Assembly: GCA_005881335.1 (NCBI GenBank) | Contig: VBFV01000074.1 | Coordinates: 1-38,409 of the forward strand | Origin: Chloroflexota bacterium | Lineage (GTDB): Bacteria; Chloroflexota; Dormibacteria; Dormibacterales; Dormibacteraceae | Reading direction: 5' to 3' | DNA length: 38,409 nt | Part shown: positions 1 through 9,900 of the stretch, piece after piece | Position numbering within the stretch: position 1 is the stretch's first letter | Layout: every line of letters begins with the position of its first letter | Translations under genes and position numbers: made by a program | Notes under the pieces: generated by a model | What the model saw: the letters and a program-made list of their open reading frames with translations, nothing else | Told to the model about the DNA's origin: nothing | Databases searched by the model: none

Positions 1-1
1 G

Positions 2-610
2 TTCTTCTTCGCCGCTGACGTCAGCGACGCCAAGAGCGTGCAGGAGATGTATGCCGAGACCGCGCGGCGATACGGGCGGATCGACGTGCTTTACAACAAC
101 GCCGGCATCATGCCGCCGGACGACGATTCGATCCTGCTCACCGAACCCGAGGCGTGGGACCGTGTCCAGGCCGTGAACGCCAAAGGCGTGTACCTGTGCT
201 GCAAGTACGGCATCCCGCACCTGCTCGAGGTGGGGGGCGGCTCAGTGATCAACGTCGCGTCTTTCGTCGCGCTCATGGGCGCCGCCACGTCGCAGATCGC
301 CTACACCGCGTCGAAGGGCGCCGTGCTTTCGATGAGCCGCGAGCTCGCGGTCCAGTTCGCGCGGCAGGGCGTGCGCGTGAACGCCCTGTGTCCCGGACCG
401 GTCGAGACGCCGCTTCTGATGCGCATCTTCAACGAAGACCCGGGCGCCTACCAGCGCAGGCGGGTGCACCTGCCGATGGGTCGTCTCGCCAAAGCCCGCG
501 AGATCGCCAACGCCGCGCTTTTCCTCGCGAGCGATGAGTCGAGCTACGTCAACGGGGCCACGTTCCTCGTCGACGGCGGCCTCACCGCCGCCTACGTCAC
601 ACCGGAATAG
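2..610 (+). CDS. SDR-family oxidoreductase, 5' end cut by window edge
   Basis: Frame open to the window edge (FFFAADVSDAKSV...); NNAG, YTASK and C-terminal VDGG motifs typical of SDRs. Confidence 0.93.
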   Translation, partial: FFFAADVSDAKSVQEMYAETARRYGRIDVLYNNAGIMPPDDDSILLTEPEAWDRVQAVNAKGVYLCCKYGIPHLLEVGGGSVINVASFVALMGAATSQIAYTASKGAVLSMSRELAVQFARQGVRVNALCPGPVETPLLMRIFNEDPGAYQRRRVHLPMGRLAKAREIANAALFLASDESSYVNGATFLVDGGLTAAYVTPE

Positions 611-616
611 AACTTC

Positions 617-1114
617 ATGGCCTTGTTGGTGGCGTTGGTGAAGCTGGCGCACGTGTTCGCGGGCTTCTGGCTGGTCGCCGGCCTGGTTGGCCGCGGCGTC
701 ACTCAGGTCAAGGCGGAGCGGACGGCTGACATCGGGACCGTCAAGGTCCTGATCGAGCTGATCGGACGCTTCGACAGCCTGATGGTGATCCCCGCGAGCA
801 CCGCGGTCCTGGCCCTTGGCCTGGTCGCGGCCTGGATCGAAGGCCTGCCGATTCTGGGCTTTCTTCAGGGCGCGCACACCAACTGGCTGTTGGTCGCGCT
901 GGTTCTGTACCTGAGCATCATGGTCCTGGTCCCGACGGTGTTCATTCCCCGCGGCAAACGGTTTGGCGCGACGCTCGACGATGCGATACGCGCGGGCGAC
1001 GTCACCGAACGACTGAGGTCAGCTTTCCGCGATCCTGTCGTCCGGGCGGCTCACGTCTGGGAGTTGATCGCGATTGCCTTGATCATCTGGTTGATGATCC
1101 TCAAGCCCTTCTAG
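617..1114 (+). CDS. Integral membrane protein, DUF2269-like
   Basis: 165 aa ORF with several hydrophobic segments, starts 7 bp after the SDR stop. Confidence 0.7.
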   Translation: MALLVALVKLAHVFAGFWLVAGLVGRGVTQVKAERTADIGTVKVLIELIGRFDSLMVIPASTAVLALGLVAAWIEGLPILGFLQGAHTNWLLVALVLYLSIMVLVPTVFIPRGKRFGATLDDAIRAGDVTERLRSAFRDPVVRAAHVWELIAIALIIWLMILKPF

Positions 1115-1143
1115 TCGAGTAACCCGAATGCGTACTGGTCTTC

Positions 1144-1605
1144 GTGCGGATGGTCAAACGCTTGGCGGCGATACTCTTCCTGGTGGTCACTTCGTGCGGA
1201 GGTTCCAGCTCGACGGGCGCTAGCCAAACTCCGACGCCGGCATCCGCCGCAACTGTCGCTGCGGCGAGCAACGCGAAGTTGGGCACCATCCTGGTGGACG
1301 GATCCGGCCGTACGCTCTATCTCTTCGAGGCGGACAGGGGCACGTCCTCGACCTGCTACAACGCGTGCGCTACGTACTGGCCCCCGCTCCTGACCAACGG
1401 CGCCCCTGTGGCGGGCACCGGTGTCAATCCCGCGTTGCTCGGCACCACCAAGCGCACGGACGGCACCATCGAGGTCACTTACGGGGGCCACCCGCTCTAC
1501 TACGTCGTCACCGATCACAATCCCGGAGATGCCAGCGGACAGGGAGTCGACAACTTCGGCGCGGCCTGGGACGTCGTCGGGCCGGACGGAAAGCAGATCG
1601 GCTGA
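1144..1605 (+). CDS. Secreted lipoprotein with COG4315-type repeats
   Basis: Lipobox-like VVTSCGG; LVDGSGRTLYLFEAD, CYNACATYWPPLL and GHPLYYVVTD repeats of the COG4315 family. Confidence 0.8.
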   Translation: MRMVKRLAAILFLVVTSCGGSSSTGASQTPTPASAATVAAASNAKLGTILVDGSGRTLYLFEADRGTSSTCYNACATYWPPLLTNGAPVAGTGVNPALLGTTKRTDGTIEVTYGGHPLYYVVTDHNPGDASGQGVDNFGAAWDVVGPDGKQIG

Positions 1606-2263
1606 TCCCCGTCGCGGGATCGTCCGCGATGCCCTCGGCATCGCAATCGCAAGCGGCGCCTACGCGATCTCGTTCGGAGCGATCTCGACCGGGGCGGGCC
1701 TGACGCTGTTCCAGACTTGCGCGCTGTCGGTGCTCATGTTCACAGGCGCTTCGCAATTCGCTCTCGTCGGTGTGATCGGGGCCGGCGGCACCGTTTGGGC
1801 CGGCGCGGCCACCGCCGCGTTGCTCGGATCGCGCAACGCGCTCTACGGAATTCGTCTCGCCTCTCTGCTCGATGTGCGCGGGATGCGCCGTGTCGCCGCC
1901 GCGCAGTTCGTGCTCGATGAGACGACCGCGATGGCGATCGCCCGTGACGATCCGCGGCAGAGCCGATTCGCTTTCTGGGCCACCGGCTTGGCTCTCTTCA
2001 CGTTCTGGAACCTCGGCACGCTCGCGGGCGCGCTGGCGACGCACGCGCTGTCGAATCCCAAGGTCCTGGGCCTCGACGCAGCGCCTCCCGCCGCATTCCT
2101 CGCCCTTCTTGCACCGCGCCTGAGGTCTCGCGAACCGGTCGCGATCGCCCTCGCCGCGGCCGTGGTCGCGATCGCCGTGCTCCCGTTCGTCCCTGCCGGG
2201 GTGCCACTGCTCATCGTCGCGCTGCTCGTGTCGTTGTACGGGCTGTTCAGGAGGGTGGTGTGA
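1529..2263 (+). CDS. azlC: AzlC-family branched-chain amino acid exporter subunit; start codon unclear
   Basis: RRGIVRDALGIA...FTGASQFALVGVIGAGG...GSRNALYGIRLA; directly followed by AzlD-like ORF. Homology begins about 1601 but nearest in-frame ATG is 1529. Confidence 0.8.
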   Translation: MPADRESTTSARPGTSSGRTESRSADPRRGIVRDALGIAIASGAYAISFGAISTGAGLTLFQTCALSVLMFTGASQFALVGVIGAGGTVWAGAATAALLGSRNALYGIRLASLLDVRGMRRVAAAQFVLDETTAMAIARDDPRQSRFAFWATGLALFTFWNLGTLAGALATHALSNPKVLGLDAAPPAAFLALLAPRLRSREPVAIALAAAVVAIAVLPFVPAGVPLLIVALLVSLYGLFRRVV

Positions 2264-2451
2264 TCTGGGCCGGCGTGCTCGTGGCCTCTGCGTCTTGCTA
2301 CGCGCTCAAGCTCGCAGGCCTCTCCCTGCCCGAGCGGTGGCTTCAGGACTCGAGGGTTCAGCGCACCGTGCCGCTGATCCCGATCGCCCTGCTTGCGCCG
2401 GCTGCTCTAACGGGTCGGGTTGGACGCAGCGGCCGGATGCGACTAGGCTAG
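2260..2451 (+). CDS. azlD: AzlD-family protein, short and probably truncated at the C-terminus
   Basis: 63 aa, overlaps the azlC stop by 4 nt; hydrophobic AzlD-like N-terminal half only. Confidence 0.6.
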   Translation: MIWAGVLVASASCYALKLAGLSLPERWLQDSRVQRTVPLIPIALLAPAALTGRVGRSGRMRLG

Positions 2452-2492
2452 GCGGGTCGCCGTCCGGTCTTAGCCCCTAGGAGGTTCAGGCG

Positions 2493-2822
2493 ATGGAGTT
2501 TGTCGTGATCACTCGCGCTCTCGACTCGACCAACGTGCCGCCCGCCGCTTCGATCGCGCTCGCCAAACAGACTTTTCAGATGGTGGCGTCGAATCAAGAT
2601 TCGCGGATCAAGGCCGTGTACCCATTCGCGGGCGAAAGGGCGGGCGTTTTCATCGTCGACGTGAAGTCGGGCGATGACCTCCAAGAGCTACTTGGAAGCC
2701 TGCCTTTCTCCGGCATCACGAAGGCGGAAATTCATCCGGTAGGCAGCGTGCAAAGCTCTCTCAAGTCAATCGAGGCAGCTGAGAAACGCCTGGCGGCCAT
2801 GACGCCGGCGGGTGTTCGCTAG
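2493..2822 (+). CDS. Hypothetical protein (possible alpha/beta-barrel dimer fold)
   Basis: 109 aa ORF preceded by AGGAGG Shine-Dalgarno (CCCCTAGGAGGTTCAGGCGATG). Confidence 0.7.
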   Translation: MEFVVITRALDSTNVPPAASIALAKQTFQMVASNQDSRIKAVYPFAGERAGVFIVDVKSGDDLQELLGSLPFSGITKAEIHPVGSVQSSLKSIEAAEKRLAAMTPAGVR

Positions 2823-2838
2823 CTCGTAGCCACCAAGT

Positions 2839-2861
2839 GGGGGACGCATCACGCGTCCCCC
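2839..2861. terminator. Stem-loop after the 2493-2822 gene, no T-run
   Basis: GGGGGACGC-ATCAC-GCGTCCCCC, 9-bp perfect stem. Confidence 0.5.
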
Positions 2862-2880
2862 AAACCAATGCACTAGAGAT

Positions 2881-3313
2881 GCGAGTCGAAGCCGTCCATG
2901 AGGCCACGCCGCAGCTGCTGGCGGCGCTGGCGCGACTTCTGCCTCAGCTGAACCCGAGGCTGCGGGTGCCGGACCTGGAACGGCTGCAGCGCCTGATCGC
3001 CGACCCCGCGGCGACCTTGCTCGTCGCGACGGAGGGGGACGAGATCGTCGGCACCACCACCGTCATCGTGTACACGACCCCCTTCTGGATCAAGGCGAGG
3101 CTGGACGAGGTCGTGGTCGACGATTCGGCCCGAGGCCAGGGCGTCGGCGAGGCGCTGGTCAAAGCGGCGCTCGAGATCGGTCGCGAGCGTGGGGCGCAGG
3201 TGGCCGAGCTCCAGTCAGGGCGCGGTCCGAATCGTGAGGCCGCGCACCGCCTCTACGAGAGGATGGGATTCCAGATCCGGGAGTCCGACGTCTTCAGGAT
3301 CGTGCTGGAGTAA
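2881..3313 (+). CDS. GNAT-family N-acetyltransferase
   Basis: [23 protein letters not shown] acetyl-CoA motif and [17 protein letters not shown] at 2881 preferred over 2837. Confidence 0.88.
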
Positions 3314-4951
3314 GCGTCTCCAACCGGTCGACCATCGACGCCAGCGTCGCAAACGCCGCCTCGACCGGCTCCGGCGACGTCATGTCGACTCCGGCCATGC
3401 GCAGGCCCTCGAGCGGATACATCGACCCGGCGCTCTTCAAGAACGCCAGGTAGGACTCCACCGCCTTTGCGTCGCCCGCCGCGACCCGCTCGACGAGATG
3501 GTCGGCAGCCGCGATGCCCGTTGCGTACTGGTAGACGTAGAAGTTGCTGTAGAGGTGGGTGTGGAACTGCGCCCATGTCGAACCGATGCGGTCTCGGTCT
3601 CGATCGTTGACGTCGACCTCCGATCCGTAGACCTCGAGCATCAGGTCCGCCATCAAGTTGTTCAGGTAATCGGCGGTCAGCGCGCCGCCGCGTTCGACCC
3701 GCTCGTGGATCTCGAGCTCGAGCCGGGCGAGCGACGGCATGATGAAGAAGTAGCGATAGAAGTTCGACATCGCCTCTTCGATGACCGCGATCTGAAACTC
3801 TGGGTCGGTCTTCGTCGCAAGCAGGTGCCGGCGGGTCAACGCCTGGTGCATGTTAGAGGCCACCTCGGCCTGGAACAGCCCGTAATTCGAATAGACGTAA
3901 GGCTGGGTCCGGCGGGCGTGGTAGGAGTGCATCGAGTGCCCGAGCTCGTGCGCCAGCGTGCTCATCGAGTAGATGTCGTCGTTGTAGCTCATGAAGATGA
4001 AAGGCCGCGTATCCATCGCACCGGTGGAGAAAGCGCCCATCCGCTTGCCTTTGTTGGGGTAGACGTCGACCCAGCGGTCTTCGAGAGCGCCTTGGCGCAT
4101 CACCGCGACGTAGTCCTGGCCGAGCGGAGCGACGCCCTCCGCGATCCACTCCACCGCATCCTCATAGGGCACCGGGCAGCCTCCAGGGAGGACGCGTACC
4201 CGCGCGCCCGCGCGAAAAACACGTCTCGTTTGACCCCGCCCGCCAGGCTCGCCGCCATCGCGTGCTGCATCCGGAGGTGCTCGTCGGCGTAGCTCTCGAA
4301 TGCGGTGCGTCGCACCTCGCGATCGGGATTGGTCATCAGAGCCGCGATGGTGCCCTGCGCCACCTCATGCAGCTCACCGTCGGCGCCGATCGCCGGCGCG
4401 AATTTCAGGTCGGTGTTGGCGAGCACGCTGTGCACGGACAGGGCAGTGGCCAGCGGATCTGAAACCTGGGTCAGAAGTTCTTCGACCTCGGCGCTGCGGA
4501 TGCGTTTCTGCAGCTTCTCCATGCGGTCGAAGTAGTGGCCGAGGTGGCCCAGGCGGGGCGAGGCGGCCACCCACTCGCGCAGTTTGGGGAGGCCGATCGA
4601 CAGCATCTCGGGCACGGCGAACGAGGAGGCGGCGCCCAACTGTGCGGCCACCGACCGCGCGCGGTCGGTGCGGGCGGCCGCGGTCTGATCGCCGACGTCG
4701 ACCGAGTACGACATCGTTGTGTAGACCATCACCTTCGCCATGAGGCGGTGCGCGCGCTCGTTGGCGTCGAACCAATCGGCCAGCGTGTCCGGGGAGTCAC
4801 CGAGGTGCCCTTTGAACTCCTCGAGGTCGGGCAGCCTGGACAGGATCTCTTCGACCGCGCGCTCCCATCCCGAGTCACCCGGAAAGACGCTCTCGCCGTC
4901 CCAGGTGAAGCGCTTGTCGACCTCGGATCGAGCGGCGAGCGATTTGGTCAC
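3294..4951 (-). pseudogene. pepF: Oligoendopeptidase F (M3 family), disrupted by an internal gap plus frameshift at about 4172
   Basis: N-part ORF 4100..4951 and C-part ORF 3294..4172 are in different frames; C-part has [24 protein letters not shown] active-site region. Confidence 0.88.
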
Positions 4952-4974
4952 GGCCGATTAGTAGCATGATCCCG

Positions 4975-5740
4975 ATGCCCCGAGCCACCTCCAACGGGAT
5001 CGAGATCGAATACGAGACATTCGGCGCCCTGGCCGCGCCGCCGCTGCTGCTGATCGCCGGGCTTGGTTCCCAGATGCTCAGCTGGGACGACGACTTCTGC
5101 GCCCTTCTCGCCAGCCGGGGCTTCCGTGTGATCCGCTACGACAACCGCGACTCAGGCCTCTCGACCTGGGTCGAGGACGCCTACACCCTGGACGATATGG
5201 CGGACGACGCCGCCGGCTTGCTGGATGCGCTGGGCATCGCCGCGGCGCACGTCGTCGGGGCGTCGATGGGCGGGTTCATCGCCCAGCTGCTGACGCTGAA
5301 CCATCCCGGCCGGGTGCTGACCCTGACGTCGATCATGTCGGGCCCGAACGGCGACGACCAGGTCCAACCGACGGCGGAGGGAAGTGCGGTCCTCATGGCG
5401 CCGGCGCCCCCAACGCGGGAAGAGCGCATCGCGCTCGGATTGTGGGCGAAGCAGAAGCTGCTCGGTCCGGCCGATCCGTTCGACGAGCCGTATGAGCGCG
5501 CGCGCATCACGCGTGCAGTGGACCGGGCCTATCACCCGGCCGGGTTCGGGCGCCAGCTCGGAGCGATTCTCGTCGCAAGGGGCCGGCTGGAGCGACTTGG
5601 CTCGGTCGGCGTGCCGACGCTCGTCATCCACGGCGACGCCGACATCCTGGTCCCCGTCGAAAACGGCAGGCGCGTCGCGGCCGCCATTCCCGGGGCGCGG
5701 CTCATGGAGATCGAAGGCATGGGCCACGATGTGCCGCGCC
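4975..5740 (+). CDS. Alpha/beta hydrolase; C-terminus lost at junction about 5738 (ORF reads on to 5907)
   Basis: LLLIAGLGSQMLSWDDDF, GASMGGFIAQ nucleophile elbow, VIHGDADILVP, GMGHDVP; then sequence turns into CcdA in another frame. Confidence 0.85.
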
Positions 5741-6353
5741 GGCGTACCTCGCCTACCTGGGCGCTCGAGTGGGACAACCCGTCGCGGTCGCAGGCGCGGG
5801 CTTCGTGGCGGGGTTGTCGCTCGTTTTCATCCTTTTCTTCTATGTGTTCACGCTGGCGGTGCAGCCCATCCGTGCGTACGTACCGGTGGTCGCAGGGGTG
5901 CTGGTGATCGTCATGGCGCTCCACGTGGCGGGGGTGATTCGCGTTCCGTTTCTTGACACCGAGTACCGCGTGATGAAAACCGCGCCCCAGGGAGGAGGCG
6001 TCGCCGGCGGTTTCCTGCTCGGCATGGGTTTTGCGAGCGGCTGGACGCCCTGCATCGGGATCACCCTCGGCGCGGTCCTCAGCTCGGCCGTGACAATCGG
6101 CGCCACGCCGCAGGGACTGAGCCTGATGATCGCGTACTCCCTGGGGCTGGGCCTGCCCTTCATCGTTCTCGCCTTCGCCCTCCAGGGCGCGCGGCCCTTG
6201 GTGACGTTCGTCAACCATCACCGCCGGGCGATCGACCTTGCCTCGGCAGGCGTGCTCGCGGTGATGGGGGTGCTGCTGCTCACCAACAGGCTGACGTGGC
6301 TTTCCGCAGGGCTCGTGCAGCTGATCCCCTCGTGGCCGTCACCGTCAATCTGA
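5739..6353 (+). pseudogene. CcdA-type cytochrome c biogenesis/thiol transporter, N-terminus missing
   Basis: PAYLAYLGARVGQPVAV (begins in the SPCVLPLxPAYLAYLG motif) and FASGWTPCIGITLG; no start or first Cys motif upstream. Confidence 0.75.
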
Positions 6354-6368
6354 GGCTTTCTCTTTCGG

Positions 6369-6842
6369 CTAGCTGTACGCCCGCCGTGTAAAGACCATCG
6401 GCGTCACGCCCTCGACGTGACGGCCCTCGGTGACGAGTCCGATCAGGATCCAGTGGTCGCCCGCTTCGATCGTGTCGCGCAGGGTGCAGACCGCATAGGC
6501 GGCGGAGTCGTTGTCGAGTACCGGTCCTCCGATCCTGCCCTCGGCCTCGTGCCAGGCGATACCGTCGAACTTGTCGCTGAGCTTGGTGGCCATTCGCCGC
6601 GCGAGATGCTCTCGTCCCGCGGCCAGGATGTTCGCGGTGAACCCGCCGGTGTGCTGCACCGCGGGCAGGGTGTTCGACGTCTTGTCGATGCACACGAGCG
6701 CCAGCGGAGGATCGACCGAGACGGCGCAAAAAGCGCTCACGGTGAGGCCTCGCGGTTGGTGGTCATCGCCGAATGCGGTCAGGATGACCACCCCGCTCGG
6801 AAAGCTGGCCATGACCTCCCTGAACCGGGCGGCCTCGATCAC
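6369..6842 (-). CDS. Flavin reductase domain protein
   Basis: FREVMASFPSGVVILTA...GLTVSAFCAVSVDPPLALVCIDKTSNT; GTG start. Confidence 0.9.
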   Translation of the reverse strand: MIEAARFREVMASFPSGVVILTAFGDDHQPRGLTVSAFCAVSVDPPLALVCIDKTSNTLPAVQHTGGFTANILAAGREHLARRMATKLSDKFDGIAWHEAEGRIGGPVLDNDSAAYAVCTLRDTIEAGDHWILIGLVTEGRHVEGVTPMVFTRRAYS

Positions 6843-6914
6843 GACGGGATCGTAGTGCGGGAGGTTGTTAAGAACACTTGTTTGCAGCTCTGGAAACGTC
6901 TAACTTGTCTTCTC

Positions 6915-9900
6915 GTGGGTCACGTCCTCGATCTCTTCTCGCCGCCAGTCCGGGATTGGTTCCGCGCCTCCTTCGCCGAGCCCACCGCCGTCCAGGAACA
7001 GGGGTGGCGGGAGGTCGGAGCCGGCCGTCACGTCCTGATGGCAGCGCCGACCGGGAGCGGCAAGACGCTGGCCGCCTTTCTGTGGTGCCTCGACCGCCTC
7101 TCGGGCGAGCCGACGCCGGCCGAAGCTGAGCGATGTCGCGTCCTTTATGTATCGCCGCTGAAAGCCCTGGCCCACGATGTCGACCGCAACCTGCGCTCGC
7201 CGCTGGTGGGGATCCGGCGCCAGATGGAATCGCAGGGGCTGGTGCCGCCTGACATCTCAGTCGCGATCCGGACGGGCGACACGCCCGCCGACGTCCGCCG
7301 GTCCATGGAAAGGCACCCGCCCGACATCCTGATCACGACGCCCGAGTCGCTGTTCCTCATCCTCACGAGCGCCGCGCGCAAGATCCTGGCGCCGGTCCGC
7401 TGGCTGATCGTCGACGAGATCCACTCGGTCGCGTCGACCAAGCGTGGCAGCCACCTCGCGCTCAGTCTCGAGAGGCTGTGCGAGCTCACCCGCGTGGAGC
7501 CGCAGCGGATCGGCCTTTCCGCCACCCAGCGCCCGCTGGAAGAGGTGGGGCGCTTTCTCGGCGGCATGGACCGCCAGGTGTCGATCGTGGACGCCGGCCG
7601 GCTGAAGACCATGGAGGTCAGAGTCGAGGTCCCGGTCGAAGACATGACCCGGCTGACGGACGAGGACGAAGACAGCGCCAAGGGCCAGAACAGCATCTGG
7701 CCGGCCATCTATCCCCGCCTGCTGCAGCTCATCCGCGAGCATCGCTCGACCATCGTCTTCGTCAACTCGCGACGCCTGGCCGAGCGAATCGCCGCTCGCG
7801 TTAACGATCTCGCAGAGGAAGAGCTGGTGCGCGCCCACCACGGGTCGATTGCGCGTGAGCAGCGCATGTTGATCGAGGACGAGCTGAAGGCGGGACGGTT
7901 GCGCGGCCTGGTCGCCACCTCGACCCTCGAGCTCGGTATCGACATGGGCGCGGTCGACCTCGTGCTGCAGATCGAGGCGCCTCCGAGCGTCGCCGCCGGC
8001 ATCCAGCGCGTCGGGCGCGCGGGGCACTCCGTGGGCGAGGTTTCGCGCGGCGTCGTGATGCCGAAGTTTCGCGGCGACCTGCTCGAGTCGGCCGCCGTCG
8101 TCGAGGGCATGCTCGAAGGCCGCATCGAGTCCACGGTCGTGCCGCGCAAACCGCTCGACGTCCTTGCGCAGCAGATCGTCGCCATGTGTGCGCTGGACGA
8201 GTGGGAGGTCGAGAAGCTTGGTCGCGTGGTGAGGCGCGCCTATCCGTACGGCGACCTGGGACCCCTCGCCTTCGAATCGGTGCTCGACATGCTGAGCGGT
8301 CGCTATCCGTCCGACCAGTTCGTCGAGCTGCGGCCGCGGATCGTCTGGGATCGCGTGGCGGGCAAGGTGCGAGGTCGACATCACCCCGTCGCAGGTCATC
8401 GTCACTCCCGCCCCGGGCGAGCCGGGGAAGATCGCCTTCTGGAAGGCCGACGCCCCGAGCCGCCCAGTCGAGCTGGGTGCCGCGCTGGGCAAGATGGTGC
8501 GCGAGCTGCGTTCGCTTGATCCGGCCGCCGCCGCGCAGCGGCTGCGCGAACGCGCCGGATTCGACGACCTGGCGATCAAGAACCTGCTCGCGTATCTCGA
8601 CGACCAGGCGGCCGCGACCGGGATAGTGCCCGACGACCGCAACCTCGTGGTGGAGCGCTTCCGCGACGAGGTCGGTGACTGGCGCGTTTGCCTGCACACG
8701 CCATTCGGCGGACGCGTCCACGCTCCTCTGGCGTTTGCGCTCGAGGCACGCCTGCGGGAAAGGTTGGGAGTCGACGCGCGCGCGCTGTGGACCGACGACG
8801 GCATCGCCCTGCATCTGCCCGAGGTCGAATCGCCGCCCGCACTCGACGAGCTCATCCTCGATCCCGAGGAGGTCCAGGCGCTGGTGTCGGCGCAGCTGCC
8901 TGCGTCGGCGTTGTTCGCCGCGCGGTTCCGCGAGAACGCCGCGCGCTCGCTGCTGCTGCCCAAGCGGCGGCCTGGCCAGCGCACGCCCTTGTGGCAGCAG
9001 CGCATGCGCAGCGCCGGCCTACTCCAGGTCGCGGGCCAGTATCCCGACTTCCCGATCCTGGCCGAGACGTGGCGCGAGGTGATGAGCGATCACTTCGACA
9101 TGCCGGCGCTAACCGGGCTCCTGCGGGCGATCCGGTCGCGGGAGATTCGCGTCGTGGCGGTCGACACCGAACGCGCCTCGCCATTCGCCTCGTCTCTTCT
9201 TTTCTCTTATGTCGCGGAGTTCATGTATGAAGGCGACCAGCCGCTGGCCGAGCGGCGCGCCCAGGCGCTGACGCTTGACCGCGACCTGCTGGCCGAGCTG
9301 TTGGGGAGCGAGGACCTGCGGGAGCTGCTCGACCCCGATGCGATCGCCGCCGTCGAACTCGAGCTCCAGGGATTGCTTGCCGAGCGATTTCCGCGCGACG
9401 TCGACGAAGCACACGACCTGCTGGCCCGGCTGGGCGACCTCAGCGCTGAAGAGGCTGTTGCCGGACTGCCCGACGCCTTCCTCGAGCCCGGCGCGAATCC
9501 GCTCGAGTCCCTGCTCCGCCGCTACGCGCGCACCCACGTCCCATTCGTCACGTCGGATCCGTCGAAGCGTTGGGGGCTGCCCGCCGCGGCGATCGAGTCT
9601 GCCCTGGCGCGGCTCGCTGCGCGCGGTGAGGTGGTGGCGGGCGAGTTTCGGAAGGTGGCCGAGGGCCGCGAGTACTGCCACCCCGAGGTCCTCCGCACCC
9701 TGCGGCGCCGCTCCCTCGCCGCCCTGCGCCGCGAGATCGAATCCGTGCCGCCCGACGCGCTGGCTCGTTTCCTGCCGGCCTGGCACGGCATTGGAGTCCG
9801 GGCCGGCGGCGTGGACCGGCTGCTGGAGGTCGTCTTCCAGCTCCAGGGCCTTGCTCTGCCCGCCTCGGTGATCGAGCGCGACGTGATCGCCTCTCGCGTC

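Noticed and set aside
3189-4292. 367-aa plus-strand ORF antisense to pepF
   Set aside because: Shadow ORF; the minus-strand product matches M3 peptidase motifs.
4949-4963. Leaderless -10 for pepF (TACTAAT before GTG)
   Set aside because: Does not match strict TANNNT at 6-8 nt; left out of the motif set.
4160-8390. Programmed frameshifting or inteins/introns as explanations for pepF and lhr breaks
   Set aside because: Conserved residues are missing rather than inserted or out of frame by 1 nt, so neither recoding nor removal of an inserted element would restore the proteins.
7257-9005. 582-aa minus-strand ORF antisense to lhr
   Set aside because: GC-rich shadow ORF; composition is low-complexity Arg/Ala/Ser and it overlaps a clearly recognisable helicase. 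It crosses the lhr junction by chance.
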